Shown here one piece after another: positions 7,514-15,762 of a stretch of 28,388 nt of DNA. The DNA comes from an uncultured Opitutia bacterium (GTDB taxonomy: Bacteria; Verrucomicrobiota; Verrucomicrobiia; Opitutales; Opitutaceae): positions 1 through 28,388 of the forward strand of contig CALFZM010000248.1 of assembly GCA_937952235.1 (NCBI GenBank), given 5' to 3'. Within the stretch, counting starts at the first letter, position 1, and each line of letters begins with the position of its first letter. A model generated the notes under the pieces. That model saw only the letters and a list, made by a program, of their open reading frames with translations. It was not told where the DNA came from and ran no database searches. The position numbers and the translations under genes are program-made.

Positions 7514-8596
7514 TCAGGAAGTGGCGGGCAGGGAGGGACTGGGTGGCAATGAAGCGGGAGGCGGCGTGCGCTGCTTGCGCAGGAAGCGAGCCAGCGGAGT
7601 TTCAATCAACCAGAAAGACAACAAACCGGCTACGACGGAGAAAATCACCGATCCTCCGAGGAGTAAGTCCGCCGGGAGCCGCGCCAGCCCGGTGGCCGAA
7701 ATCGCTTTTCCCCAGAGGGGAAGGGTGAAGAAGTGCACGAGGTACAGCGAATAGGAGCTATTGCCAATGGCGCCGAGCGCGCGCCCGAGCCGGCCCGGGG
7801 TCGCGGCGGGAAGGTTGATGCTTCCGGCAATCAAAAGTGCCGAGGCGATCCCGGTGGTGAAGATGCGCGGCAGGCCAAAGCTGCCTGCGAATGCGAAGAC
7901 GGAGAAGGCGGCGAGCCCGCCGACGAACAAGCCCCACGCGAGAGGCGCCGTCGGCCGCCAGGAGGCATGGAGGCAGCCGAGGCCCATACCCAGGACGAAG
8001 TTGAGCAGGATCGGGTCCGTATAGAAGTGCAGCACGCCGTTCGACTTCGGCACGAAACCGTGGCAGGCGCTCGACAGCGCGAAAAGGGCGGTGATCAACA
8101 GCACGGTGCGCCTCCGGCCCAGGGGCAGGAAGAGCGCCATGAGCAGATAGAAATACATCTCGTAATTCAGCGTCCAACCCATGTGCAGCGGTGGACGCAC
8201 GTGGCCGGCGGAATTTTCGCAGGGGATGAACAGGTACGAACACAGCGTATGGCCCCAGTCGAAGCGATGGGCGGGCAGCAGTGCGGGAGCGCCCAGCATG
8301 ACCGCGACCACGATCGTCGTGTAGAACCAGTAGAGCGGCACGATGCGAAACAGCCGCCGCTGCGCGAAGTCGCGCGCGGCCGCCAGCGTTGAGCGCTCGC
8401 CGGCGGTCGAGACCATCATGATGAAGCCGCTGATAAGGAAGAAGAGATCGACCGCCGCGTCGCCAAGGACGATCGGCGTCAGGGCGCGTTCCAGGACCGA
8501 CGTGGTGCGGTAATATTTTGGCACGATCTCCACCGCGTGGTGGATGACGACGAGGGTCGCGGCGACTCCGCGCAGGTGCTGGACAGCTGCAATCAT
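7514..8596 (-). CDS. Acyltransferase 3 family membrane protein (OafA/YrhL-like)
   Basis: A polytopic inner-membrane acyltransferase of about 360 aa that typically O-acetylates or acylates surface sugars. The N-terminus IAAVQHLRGVAATLVVIHH is the AT3 signature with the essential histidine pair. LFFLISGFIM and TLNYEMYFYLLMALFLPLG follow, with about ten hydrophobic segments to the C-terminus. I placed the start at 8596 because the first conserved motif begins there; an upstream in-frame ATG at 8647 would add 17 non-conserved residues and cannot be ruled out. It is divergent from the glycosidase-like gene, so the two starts share a short promoter region. Confidence 0.88.
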   Translation of the reverse strand: MIAAVQHLRGVAATLVVIHHAVEIVPKYYRTTSVLERALTPIVLGDAAVDLFFLISGFIMMVSTAGERSTLAAARDFAQRRLFRIVPLYWFYTTIVVAVMLGAPALLPAHRFDWGHTLCSYLFIPCENSAGHVRPPLHMGWTLNYEMYFYLLMALFLPLGRRRTVLLITALFALSSACHGFVPKSNGVLHFYTDPILLNFVLGMGLGCLHASWRPTAPLAWGLFVGGLAAFSVFAFAGSFGLPRIFTTGIASALLIAGSINLPAATPGRLGRALGAIGNSSYSLYLVHFFTLPLWGKAISATGLARLPADLLLGGSVIFSVVAGLLSFWLIETPLARFLRKQRTPPPASLPPSPSLPATS

Positions 8597-8667
8597 GGTG
8601 AGAGGGTAGTGACGCGTTGCTTGCTGCGCCGGGAAAGCCGCCGGCATGATTTCTGCACTTGCCTCGC

Positions 8668-8696
8668 TGGAAACCGGATTCCTACCGTTGTAAAAT
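8668..8696 (+). promoter_or_regulatory. Possible sigma-70-type promoter of the glycosidase-like gene
   Basis: TGGAAA (8668-8673, four of six matches to TTGACA), a 17-base spacer, then TAAAAT (8691-8696, five of six to TATAAT). It lies in the divergent gap after the minus-strand pair, where plus-strand transcription must restart. The predicted start of transcription is about 20 bases before the ATG at 8725. It is a consensus match only. Confidence 0.4.
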
Positions 8697-8724
8697 GCCG
8701 GGAACGTTGTCGACTCTGCTCCAC

Positions 8725-9852
8725 ATGCGCGGGAAAATGATGGTGGTGATATTCGGGCTGTTGGCTCTGGCGGGCGTGTGGGCGGCCGGTCAGGCCCTCG
8801 GGGGCAAACCGAGCACCGTGAAGGTGGACGTGGGCGTCCGGCCAGCAGCCGAAGTGCCGCAATCGACTAAAATTCGATTTCACTCCGACAATCCCATCAT
8901 CGGGCTCGGCGACCTGAGCGAATTCGGCGCGTGGAACGATCCGTGCGTGCTCAAGGTGCCCGACGGGTATGTGATGTACCTCACCTCCAATCGGTCGAAG
9001 GCCGCGGATTCACCCGTGGAACCGTACCGGGCCGTCTCGGCGGACGGTTTCCAATGGCGGCTCGATCCGTCCGGTCCACTGCTGCGCGTCGACGGCACAT
9101 CCTACATCAAGCTCGAGACGCCTCATGTGGTGGAGTACGAAGGCCAGTTCCACATGTATCTCTCGGCCGTGTATCCGGAGGGGCAGGTGCCGACGATGGC
9201 GATTGTGCACGCGCGGTCGTCCGACGGGGTCACCTGGCAATTCAGCAATGGCGGCAAGCCGGTGATTTCCGCCACCGGCAAGCTCGCCGACTGGAACGGT
9301 TACACCGTGGCTGAGCCGGGCGCCGTGGTATTCAACGACCAGATTCACCTCTATTTTTCCGCGGCGGGCGCGCGGCCAGGCGGTAAACCTCCCATCCTGC
9401 AGACGATCGCCCTCGCGCGCAGTCGCGATGGCACGACGTTCGACCGCCCGCAGATCGTGCTGCGGCAGTCGGATCTGTTTCCGCCCGAGCGCGGCTATGT
9501 CGGATACTCCACGCCTTCACCCCTGGTGATCGAAGGACGCGTGCACCTGTTCTACGACGTGGCTCACCACCAGAACGGCCGGATTCCGGAATGGCTGCAG
9601 GTCGCGCTGCATCACGCGCGGTCGACGGACGGAATCCATTTCGACCAGGACCCGGTGGTGCTGGCGAAACAGCACGGTGCGCCCTGGCTGGCGAGTGAAG
9701 TGCGCTCCCCCTCGGTTTTGCTGGAGGGGTCCGTCCTGCGCCTCTGGTTCGCCGGGCATGGCGAACGCGGAGAGGTGCTCCGTCAGCTGACCGAGCGTCG
9801 CGGCCGGCTTTTTGGCATCGGCTATGCCGAATTGGATCTGCCGGATTTGTGA
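8725..9852 (+). CDS. Secreted or membrane-anchored five-bladed beta-propeller glycosidase-like protein (GH43/GH130 type)
   Basis: About 375 aa. The N-terminus MRGKMMVVIFGLLALAGVWAAG is a signal peptide or signal anchor, so the domain should face the periplasm. The rest shows repeated propeller-blade motifs: WNDPCVLKVPDGYVMYLTS, ETPHVVEYEGQFHMYLSA, AEPGAVVFNDQIHLYFSA, TPSPLVIEGRVHLFYDV and SPSVLLEGSVLRLWFAG, i.e. five blades. This pattern is typical of GH43, GH32 and GH130-type glycosidases; the acidic residues in the first and third blades are candidates for catalysis. The frame is open upstream to a TTG at 8659 and an ATG at 8695, but the signal peptide and the promoter-like site favour 8725. 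It could trim or edit the polymer made by this locus. Exact family not certain. Confidence 0.75.
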   Translation: MRGKMMVVIFGLLALAGVWAAGQALGGKPSTVKVDVGVRPAAEVPQSTKIRFHSDNPIIGLGDLSEFGAWNDPCVLKVPDGYVMYLTSNRSKAADSPVEPYRAVSADGFQWRLDPSGPLLRVDGTSYIKLETPHVVEYEGQFHMYLSAVYPEGQVPTMAIVHARSSDGVTWQFSNGGKPVISATGKLADWNGYTVAEPGAVVFNDQIHLYFSAAGARPGGKPPILQTIALARSRDGTTFDRPQIVLRQSDLFPPERGYVGYSTPSPLVIEGRVHLFYDVAHHQNGRIPEWLQVALHHARSTDGIHFDQDPVVLAKQHGAPWLASEVRSPSVLLEGSVLRLWFAGHGERGEVLRQLTERRGRLFGIGYAELDLPDL

Positions 9853-9933
9853 TGAGGAATGCGGGCCGGGGAGAAGAAGGTTGCCGTTGGCACGGAGACG
9901 GCTGTCGTCGGCGCGGACAGAAGGCGAAATTTC

Positions 9934-10638
9934 ATGAAGGTACTCATACTTTGCGGAGGAAAGGGCATCCGGGCGTTTCCCTTCACGGAATATCTGCCCA
10001 AACCCATGATGCCCGTCGGCGGCCGGCCGATCCTCGTGCACATCATCCTCAGCTATCTCGCACAGGGCTTCGATGACTTCGTTCTCGCCGCGGGGCATCG
10101 CAAGGCGGTGCTCGACGATTACTTCGAGAACAAGCAGCTTGGCGCGCGCATCCAGGTCGTTGATACGGGAGACGAGGCGGACACCGCCGAACGGATCTGG
10201 GCCTGCCGCGAGCTTCTGAGCGACACCTTCATGGCCACCTATGGCGACGGCTTGTCCGACCTGCCGCTGCGGCCGCTGCTCGAGTTTCACCGTCGGCACG
10301 GCCGGGTCGCGACCATGGGGATCGCTCCGCTGGTCTCGCAATATGGCGTCGTCGACGTCGACGAGGGGGGGCGGGTGCTGTCGATGCGCGAGAAACCGGT
10401 GATGCGCGAACACTGGATCAACATCGGATTCTTTGTCTTCCAGCCGACGGTGTTCGACCGGTGGGAAGGTCGGAATCTCGAGCGCGACATCCTGCCCGCG
10501 CTCGTCAGCCGCGGTGAACTCGCGGCTTTTCGACACGAGGGTTTTTTCAAGTCGATGGACAGTTTCAAGGACAACCAGGAGTTTGAGGAACTCAACAACC
10601 GCACTGGCCGTAAACCGTGGGACGTGATCGCTCCCTGA
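9934..10638 (+). CDS. rfbF: Sugar-1-phosphate nucleotidyltransferase (glucose-1-phosphate cytidylyltransferase-like)
   Basis: A 234-aa nucleotidyltransferase that would activate a hexose-1-phosphate. The N-terminal signature is LCGGKGIRAFPFTEYLPKP (nucleotide binding, then KPM), followed by ATYGDGLSDL with the metal-binding Asp, NIGFFVFQP, and SMDSFKDNQEFEEL near the end. The last elements match the RfbF group that makes CDP-glucose, as does the adjoining dehydratase gene. The protein is slightly shorter than the usual ~257 aa of RfbF. The ATG at 9934 was chosen because the conserved strand begins there, with AAGG about nine bases upstream; the frame extends to 9859 without homology. The gene symbol is by similarity and should be read as RfbF-like. 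Confidence 0.8.
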   Translation: MKVLILCGGKGIRAFPFTEYLPKPMMPVGGRPILVHIILSYLAQGFDDFVLAAGHRKAVLDDYFENKQLGARIQVVDTGDEADTAERIWACRELLSDTFMATYGDGLSDLPLRPLLEFHRRHGRVATMGIAPLVSQYGVVDVDEGGRVLSMREKPVMREHWINIGFFVFQPTVFDRWEGRNLERDILPALVSRGELAAFRHEGFFKSMDSFKDNQEFEELNNRTGRKPWDVIAP

Positions 10639-10652
10639 ACCCTGCAACTACG

Positions 10653-11639
10653 ATGTGGAAAGGACGTAACGTATTCGTGACCGGCGCCACGGGATTCCTT
10701 GGCTACTGGCTCACCGAACTGCTGGTGCGGCATGGCGCGCACGTGGTCTGCCTGGTGCGCGACTGGACGCCGAAGGCTCCGCTGCTCGCCCGCGATCTTC
10801 GCCAGGAAGTCACCGTGATCCGCGGCGATATCCAGGACCGCGGCACCCTCGAGCGGGCGATCAACGAATACGAGTGCGGGACGGTGTTCCATCTGGCGGC
10901 ACAGGCGATCGTCGGCACCGCGAACCGCAATCCGATCGCCACCTTCGAAGCCAACATTCTCGGCACCTGGAACGTGCTCGAAGCCTGCCGGCGATCGGGC
11001 CCCCTCGTGGAACAGATCGTCGTCGCGTCGAGCGACAAGGCCTATGGCGACCACGCCACGCTTCCCTACCGGGAGGACTTCGCGCTGCAGGGACGACATC
11101 CGTATGACGTCTCCAAGAGCTGCGCCGACCTGATCTGCCTGAGCTACCATCACACGTACAAGCTGCCGGTCAGCATCACGCGCTGCGGCAATCTGTTTGG
11201 TCCGGGCGACCTGAATTTCAGCCGGCTGATTCCCGGCACGATCCGCTCGGTGCTGCTCGGCGAGAGACCCGTCATCCGGAGCGACGGTTCGCCGAAACGC
11301 GACTACGTGTTCGTCCGCGACATCGCCGCCGCCTATCTGCTGCTCGCAGAATCCATGTCGCGACCGGGCGTGGCCGGGCAGGCGTTCAATTTCGGCACGG
11401 GTCAGCCGCAAAGCGTACTGGAAATGACCGCGGCGATCTTGCGGGCGGCCGAGGCCCGCGACCTGGCGCCGGACGTCCGCAACGACGCAGCGGGCGAGAT
11501 CAAGCATCAGTACCTTGCCTGCGACCTGGCGCGCGAGCGTCTCGGCTGGCGGCCCGAGGGGTCGCTCGACGCGCAGTTGCGCGAGACGGTGGCGTGGTAC
11601 CGGGAGTTCCTGCAGCCGGCCGCCGCCAACCGGAGTTGA
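10653..11639 (+). CDS. rfbG: NDP-sugar 4,6-dehydratase (CDP-glucose 4,6-dehydratase-like, extended SDR)
   Basis: A 328-aa extended short-chain dehydrogenase. The NAD-binding motif is VTGATGFLG (9-17), the active-site serine lies in SSDKAYG (126-132), and Tyr151-x3-Lys155 is in PYDVSK. FHLAAQA, GNLFGPGD and RDYVFVRD are typical of sugar-nucleotide dehydratases. MWKGRNVFVTGATGF resembles the start of RfbG, and it follows the RfbF-like gene by 14 bases, so the pair would make CDP-4-keto-6-deoxyglucose. That substrate is inferred from the pairing. No RfbH-type 3-dehydrase is in the window; the aminotransferase at 2176-3261 could use the 4-keto product. Confidence 0.8.
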   Translation: MWKGRNVFVTGATGFLGYWLTELLVRHGAHVVCLVRDWTPKAPLLARDLRQEVTVIRGDIQDRGTLERAINEYECGTVFHLAAQAIVGTANRNPIATFEANILGTWNVLEACRRSGPLVEQIVVASSDKAYGDHATLPYREDFALQGRHPYDVSKSCADLICLSYHHTYKLPVSITRCGNLFGPGDLNFSRLIPGTIRSVLLGERPVIRSDGSPKRDYVFVRDIAAAYLLLAESMSRPGVAGQAFNFGTGQPQSVLEMTAAILRAAEARDLAPDVRNDAAGEIKHQYLACDLARERLGWRPEGSLDAQLRETVAWYREFLQPAAANRS

Positions 11640-11645
11640 TGCCCC

Positions 11646-12641
11646 ATGCCCCGGGTCTTCATCGGCATCCCGACGTTCAACCGGCCCGGCTACGTGGCGG
11701 AGACGATTCGCAGCGTCCTCGCCCAGACGTTTTCCGACTGGGTCGCTATCGTCAGCGACAATGTGTCGACTCCAGAGAATTCCGCCGCCGTCCGGCGCGC
11801 GGTCGCCGATCTGGGCGACCCGCGCGTGGCGTTTCACCAGCAATCGGAGAATGGCGGTGAGTACGGGCAGGGACGCTTCTTCTTTCGTGCCGCGGAAGGG
11901 TGTGACTATTTCCTCATCCTCCACGATGACGACCTGCTCCGTCCGGATTATCTGGCGACGGCCGTGGCCGCGCTCGATCGCGAGCGCGGGCTGTCGGTTT
12001 TCGTTGCGAATTGCACGGCCATCGACGCGCAGGGGGCCGATCGCCCCGAGTTCACTGCCTGGTACCTGGAGCAGCACGGCCGCCGGAGCCTGCGGTCCGG
12101 GGCGTTCGACCTGCTGGAAGTGGGCTTCGTGCGCGGGTGCGTACCGATTTGCGGCACGGTCTTCCGGCGAGACGACCTGGCGCGCGTCGGGTTTGTCGAT
12201 CCCGATGGGCGGGGAAATTATCCATTCGAGCTGGACGTGATTCTGCGGACCTGTGATCAAAAGCTTCGGGGGTGGTTCGACGACCGGCCGCTGGTGACCT
12301 TCCGGTTCCACGATGCCGCGCTCCGGAAGCAGGACCGGCTGCTCGAGAACGCCGCGATCATCAACTCCATGATTCGACTCCTGGCCCAGCGCCGATTCAC
12401 CGGACCACCGGAACGCTATCGCCGGACGCTCCTGTCCCGCTTGCACCGGGCACTTGCCGACGTGGCGATCGCCGAGCGCCGCTATCCCGCTGCACGCCAG
12501 TCGATGTTGCGAGCCCTGGGCACCGGCGGTTTCAATCCCAGGACGTGGTGCCGCGCCCCCGCCGTGCTGCTGTTTCCGGGCTGGTTGCGGCGGCCGGGGA
12601 ACTCGGAAAAGGGCATCGTGCCCAAGGCCCTCCAGTCCTGA
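11646..12641 (+). CDS. Glycosyltransferase family 2
   Basis: A 331-aa GT2 protein. VFIGIPTFNRPGYVAETI opens the GT-A fold, SDNVSTPEN follows the second strand, and LHDDDLL (92-98) supplies the metal-binding aspartates. The second half has GCVPICGTVFRRDDL, a common acceptor-side motif. The C-terminal ~90 residues are basic. It lies six bases after the dehydratase gene and four bases before the export lipoprotein gene, in one direction, so it should be part of the same transcript. Substrate unknown. Confidence 0.88.
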   Translation: MPRVFIGIPTFNRPGYVAETIRSVLAQTFSDWVAIVSDNVSTPENSAAVRRAVADLGDPRVAFHQQSENGGEYGQGRFFFRAAEGCDYFLILHDDDLLRPDYLATAVAALDRERGLSVFVANCTAIDAQGADRPEFTAWYLEQHGRRSLRSGAFDLLEVGFVRGCVPICGTVFRRDDLARVGFVDPDGRGNYPFELDVILRTCDQKLRGWFDDRPLVTFRFHDAALRKQDRLLENAAIINSMIRLLAQRRFTGPPERYRRTLLSRLHRALADVAIAERRYPAARQSMLRALGTGGFNPRTWCRAPAVLLFPGWLRRPGNSEKGIVPKALQS

Positions 12642-12645
12642 GTGC

Positions 12646-13488
12646 ATGAGAGCCCATTCTGAAGTCCGACTTGTCTGCGGCGTCCTCGGCGCACTTTTGC
12701 TGGGTGCCGGTTGCACGCATCCTCCTTCCGCAGCGCCCTCCGCCGAAGCCGCGCCGGCCGAGCCGGCCGTGTCGCTCCGCTCCAGCGGCAAGTTTCAGCG
12801 GGACTACGTCATTGCCGCGGGTGACCAGCTCGATCTTCAGGTGGTCCGCAATCCGGAGGTGAGCCGCGCCGTGGTGGTCCGCCCGGACGGCAAGGTGACC
12901 GTCCCCCTCATCGGCGACGTGACGGCCGAAGGGCTCACGTTTCAGGAACTCACCCGCAGCGTCACGGAGCGGCTCGCGATGAGGGTGAAGGACCCCGAGG
13001 TCTATGTCATCGGTGTCAACGTCCGCGAACCCGTCGCTTACGTGATGGGCGACGTCGCCGCGCCCCGCCCTGTGCCGCTTCGCCAGGCCCGCACCGTCGC
13101 GCAGGCCGTATCGTATTGCGGCGGTTTCCTGCGCACGGCGGGCGTGCGCTCCGTGGCGGTCATTCGCCTCGACGCGGACGGACACATGGTGGCTTTCGAA
13201 GTGAGCGGGGCGGGTGGGTCCAAGCGCGACGTTCCGATCGCGCTCCATCAGACGCTGCTGCGGGCGGATGACATCGTGTTCGTCCCTGAAAGCGGCCGCT
13301 CCGAAATTCTGAGGATGCTCAACGATTTCGTCATCGCACCCACGCAGGCGGTGACCTCGGTCATGGGTGTGTACGGATCCTATCTCCAGATCCGCTACCT
13401 GCCGCTGGTGGACGACCTCTACCGGGAGCAGTTGCGGCTCATCCGCGAGCAGCGCGTCCCGATCCCCGACCTGCCCAACCCGCCCTGA
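12646..13488 (+). CDS. Outer-membrane polysaccharide export lipoprotein (Wza-like)
   Basis: A 280-aa export protein. The signal peptide LVCGVLGALLLGAGC ends at Cys23, a plausible though non-canonical lipobox (GAGC). The Polysacc_export domain follows (YVIAAGDQLDLQV, then VRPDGKVTVPLIGDV), then an SLBB-type domain (VAYVMGDVAAPRPV ... VAQAVSYCGGFLRTAG). Family members form the outer-membrane channel for capsule or exopolysaccharide. It is shorter than E. coli Wza (about 380 aa) and has a single clear SLBB unit. The frame is open far upstream, but the signal peptide fixes the start at 12646. It directly precedes the Wzz-like gene, the usual order. Confidence 0.9.
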   Translation: MRAHSEVRLVCGVLGALLLGAGCTHPPSAAPSAEAAPAEPAVSLRSSGKFQRDYVIAAGDQLDLQVVRNPEVSRAVVVRPDGKVTVPLIGDVTAEGLTFQELTRSVTERLAMRVKDPEVYVIGVNVREPVAYVMGDVAAPRPVPLRQARTVAQAVSYCGGFLRTAGVRSVAVIRLDADGHMVAFEVSGAGGSKRDVPIALHQTLLRADDIVFVPESGRSEILRMLNDFVIAPTQAVTSVMGVYGSYLQIRYLPLVDDLYREQLRLIREQRVPIPDLPNPP

Positions 13489-13491
13489 CGC

Positions 13492-15120
13492 ATGCGCTCT
13501 TCACGGTACGACCAGGCGGAGGCGATTCCGCATCGCCCCGAGGCCGACGCCTTCGACCTCAAGCCCGCGCTGACCCGATTGTGGGAAGGGTGCTTGATCC
13601 ACGCCCGGGCCATCGTCGTGGTGACGCTGGCGACCGTCGCGGTGGTGAGCCTTTATCTCCTGATCTGGCCCAAGACCTATACGGCGGAGGTGCGTCTGCT
13701 CTCGGAGGCGAAGATCGACGGGCCGCGCGAGCATTTCTACCTCTATTGGAATACGTTTCGCAAAGACGATCTCGCGAGCGAGATCGAGCTGATCACCACG
13801 CGCGACATCCTCGTGGGCGCGATCGACGAGTTGAAGCTGACGTACGACGACCTGTACCACCCGCCGCTGAATCATCTGTCGTACCTTTGGCGGACCTCCT
13901 GGGTCGGGCGGGCGTACCGCAGCGTGAAGGAATCCATCCTGCCGCGCAAAGCGTCACCCTACGTCTATACGCCGGAGCAACTCGAGCGGGAGGTGTTGGT
14001 GGGGGATCTGCGGAAGAGCATCGTGCTGACGCCCGTGCCCGATACGTTCGTTGGCACGCTCACGGTGCGCGCCGGCTCGCCCCGGGTGGCGGAGCTGGCG
14101 AATTACATTGCCGACGCCTTCGTCGAAAGCCGGCGCAAACGGTTCCTGGATGAAGCGGAGACGGCGAAACGCGCGCTCACCGCGGAGGTGGACCGCACTC
14201 GGCGGGAGCTCGACGGGCTCGAGTCCACCAAGGTCAAGTTCGCGGTCGACAACGAGCTGCCGATGGAATTCGAGACTTCGAAGCTCGACGTCAACGCGGT
14301 GGGCGCGATGCGCGCCTCGATCGTCGAGCTGGAGATCCAGTTGCAGGGTCTGCGCGAAAAGCGGCTGGCGCTGGAGAAACTGCTCGCGGCCGAGCCGGAG
14401 GAGGTGCTCGCCAGCAGGACCCTGCGCCTCGACGATGTGTGGCTTACGGCCAAGAATCAGATGTTCTCGCTCGAGACGTCGCTTGCCGCGGCCCGGATCC
14501 GGTTTCAGGACAGTTCACCGGAGATCAAGTACATCAACGACCAGATCGGCTCGCTGCAGGCGACGCTCAAGGACCTGCCGAAGGAATCGGAGTTTTCGCG
14601 CGCCGTGGCGGCCAATCCTGCGCGCCAGCAATTGCACGGGACGTACGTCGCGACGCAGGCGGAGGTCGCGGCCGCGGAAGCCGCCTTGCAGGCCCGGAAG
14701 AGCGCCTTGAGCGAACTGCTGACACGGGCGGCCGTGATCCCTCGGCAGCGCAAGGAATGGCACGAACTCGGACGGGCGCACTCAATCCTCGAGCAGAAGT
14801 ACAATATCATCAAGGAACGCCTCATGATGGCCGAGGTGGCGCTGACGTCGATCCGGAGCACGCCCTCGGCGGTGAAGGTGGTGGAGCGGGCGACGCTGCC
14901 GGACCAGCCGAGTTGGCCGAAAGGCAAACTGCTCTTCCTTGTCGCGCTGGGAGTGGGGCTGGTCGGCGGGATGATCTTTGCGGTCAGTCTCGACATTTTG
15001 AACCCGCGGGTCACTCGCGAGCGACTCGCGGCGACGTCCAACCTCAAGGTTTACGCGGTCCAGCAGCGCCGGGGAGACCGGCTTCAGACCGAATTTTCTC
15101 ATGGCGGCATCTTCGAATAG
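13492..15120 (+). CDS. Chain-length determinant / polysaccharide co-polymerase (Wzz-like)
   Basis: A 542-aa inner-membrane protein with two membrane segments: residues 41-59 after a basic N-terminus, and about 480-503. Between them is a long periplasmic region, largely coiled-coil helix from about 215 to 440. The Wzz-type WPKTYTAEVRLLSE follows the first segment, and LPDQPSWPKG gives the proline-rich motif before the second. It lacks a C-terminal kinase domain; the 39-residue cytosolic tail ends at the stop. The next gene, a kinase-like protein, overlaps its last 20 bases, matching the split co-polymerase/kinase arrangement. It would control polymer length and couple synthesis to the export protein encoded just upstream. 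Confidence 0.9.
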   Translation: MRSSRYDQAEAIPHRPEADAFDLKPALTRLWEGCLIHARAIVVVTLATVAVVSLYLLIWPKTYTAEVRLLSEAKIDGPREHFYLYWNTFRKDDLASEIELITTRDILVGAIDELKLTYDDLYHPPLNHLSYLWRTSWVGRAYRSVKESILPRKASPYVYTPEQLEREVLVGDLRKSIVLTPVPDTFVGTLTVRAGSPRVAELANYIADAFVESRRKRFLDEAETAKRALTAEVDRTRRELDGLESTKVKFAVDNELPMEFETSKLDVNAVGAMRASIVELEIQLQGLREKRLALEKLLAAEPEEVLASRTLRLDDVWLTAKNQMFSLETSLAAARIRFQDSSPEIKYINDQIGSLQATLKDLPKESEFSRAVAANPARQQLHGTYVATQAEVAAAEAALQARKSALSELLTRAAVIPRQRKEWHELGRAHSILEQKYNIIKERLMMAEVALTSIRSTPSAVKVVERATLPDQPSWPKGKLLFLVALGVGLVGGMIFAVSLDILNPRVTRERLAATSNLKVYAVQQRRGDRLQTEFSHGGIFE

Positions 15121-15745
15121 TCCGACCCCGCTGTCATTCGCCGGTGGCACGCCGCCCTCAGGCCCGAGCGCCAGCGAAACGCTGCTCCTGCTGCCGGCGG
15201 GAGCGCAGACTTCCGTGTCGGACTCCCTGGCAAGCCTGGTGCGGGGTTTCGTCGATGGTCTCGGCGTCACGGTGTTGGTCGTGGATGCGCGCTTCCCGGA
15301 GCAGACGGCGCCGGACGCCGGCCGGCCGGGTTTCGCCGAGCTCGCCGCCGGTCTGGCGACCGTGCCGGCCTGCTGCCAGGATGCAGGTACACACTGGCGG
15401 ATCGGGCCAGGCGCGACCGCCCTCGATCTGCCGATGCGGCAGCTGAGCGCGAAATGTGGCGCGGCGGTGTCGGCGCTGGCGGGCGTACGCGACGTCGTCG
15501 TGATCGTCGCCCCGTCGCTCGAGAATTCGCGGCTGGGGCAGGTCATGGCCGGCGCGGTCGATCGAGTCCTCGTTCTGGTCGAAGGTCGCGCGACCCTGCG
15601 TTCCAGTCTCGATTTCTGCCGGGAAGCCCTGGCCGCGGCCGGCGCGCGGCGCGTCGAGGCCATCCTGCGAGAGGAACCCAACTGGATCGAGGTCCAGGTT
15701 CGCCGCTGTTCCGCCTGGCTGCGTTCCCGCCGCCGTTCCTCCTGA
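15101..15745 (+). CDS. Degenerate BY-kinase-like partner of the Wzz-like protein
   Basis: A 214-aa protein, weakly similar to CpsD/Wzc-type tyrosine kinases. The order fits: a strand and loop at LLLLPAGAQTSVSDSLASL (28-46) where Walker A is expected, VLVVDAR (58-64) as Walker A', and RDVVVIVAPSLENS (130-143) as Walker B, followed by AVDRVLVLVEGRATL and a final helix/strand pair. The Walker A loop has GAQTS instead of GKS/T, so the ATP-contacting lysine is missing. The C-terminus RSRRRSS has no tyrosine cluster. It overlaps the Wzz-like gene by 20 bases, so it is probably its translationally coupled partner, perhaps with a structural role. The family call rests on fold order and context rather than strong identity. 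Confidence 0.6.
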   Translation: MAASSNSPTPLSFAGGTPPSGPSASETLLLLPAGAQTSVSDSLASLVRGFVDGLGVTVLVVDARFPEQTAPDAGRPGFAELAAGLATVPACCQDAGTHWRIGPGATALDLPMRQLSAKCGAAVSALAGVRDVVVIVAPSLENSRLGQVMAGAVDRVLVLVEGRATLRSSLDFCREALAAAGARRVEAILREEPNWIEVQVRRCSAWLRSRRRSS

Positions 15746-15762
15746 GACCGGCCGGGACGATC

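Noticed and set aside
8659..8724. TTG or ATG starts upstream of the glycosidase-like gene
   Set aside because: They would put a polar segment before the signal peptide and the region contains a better candidate promoter.
10287..12791. Long minus-strand open frame opposite the nucleotidyltransferase, dehydratase and GT2 genes
   Set aside because: No family motifs; the plus-strand genes carry clear catalytic motifs and tight spacing, so this is an antisense shadow.
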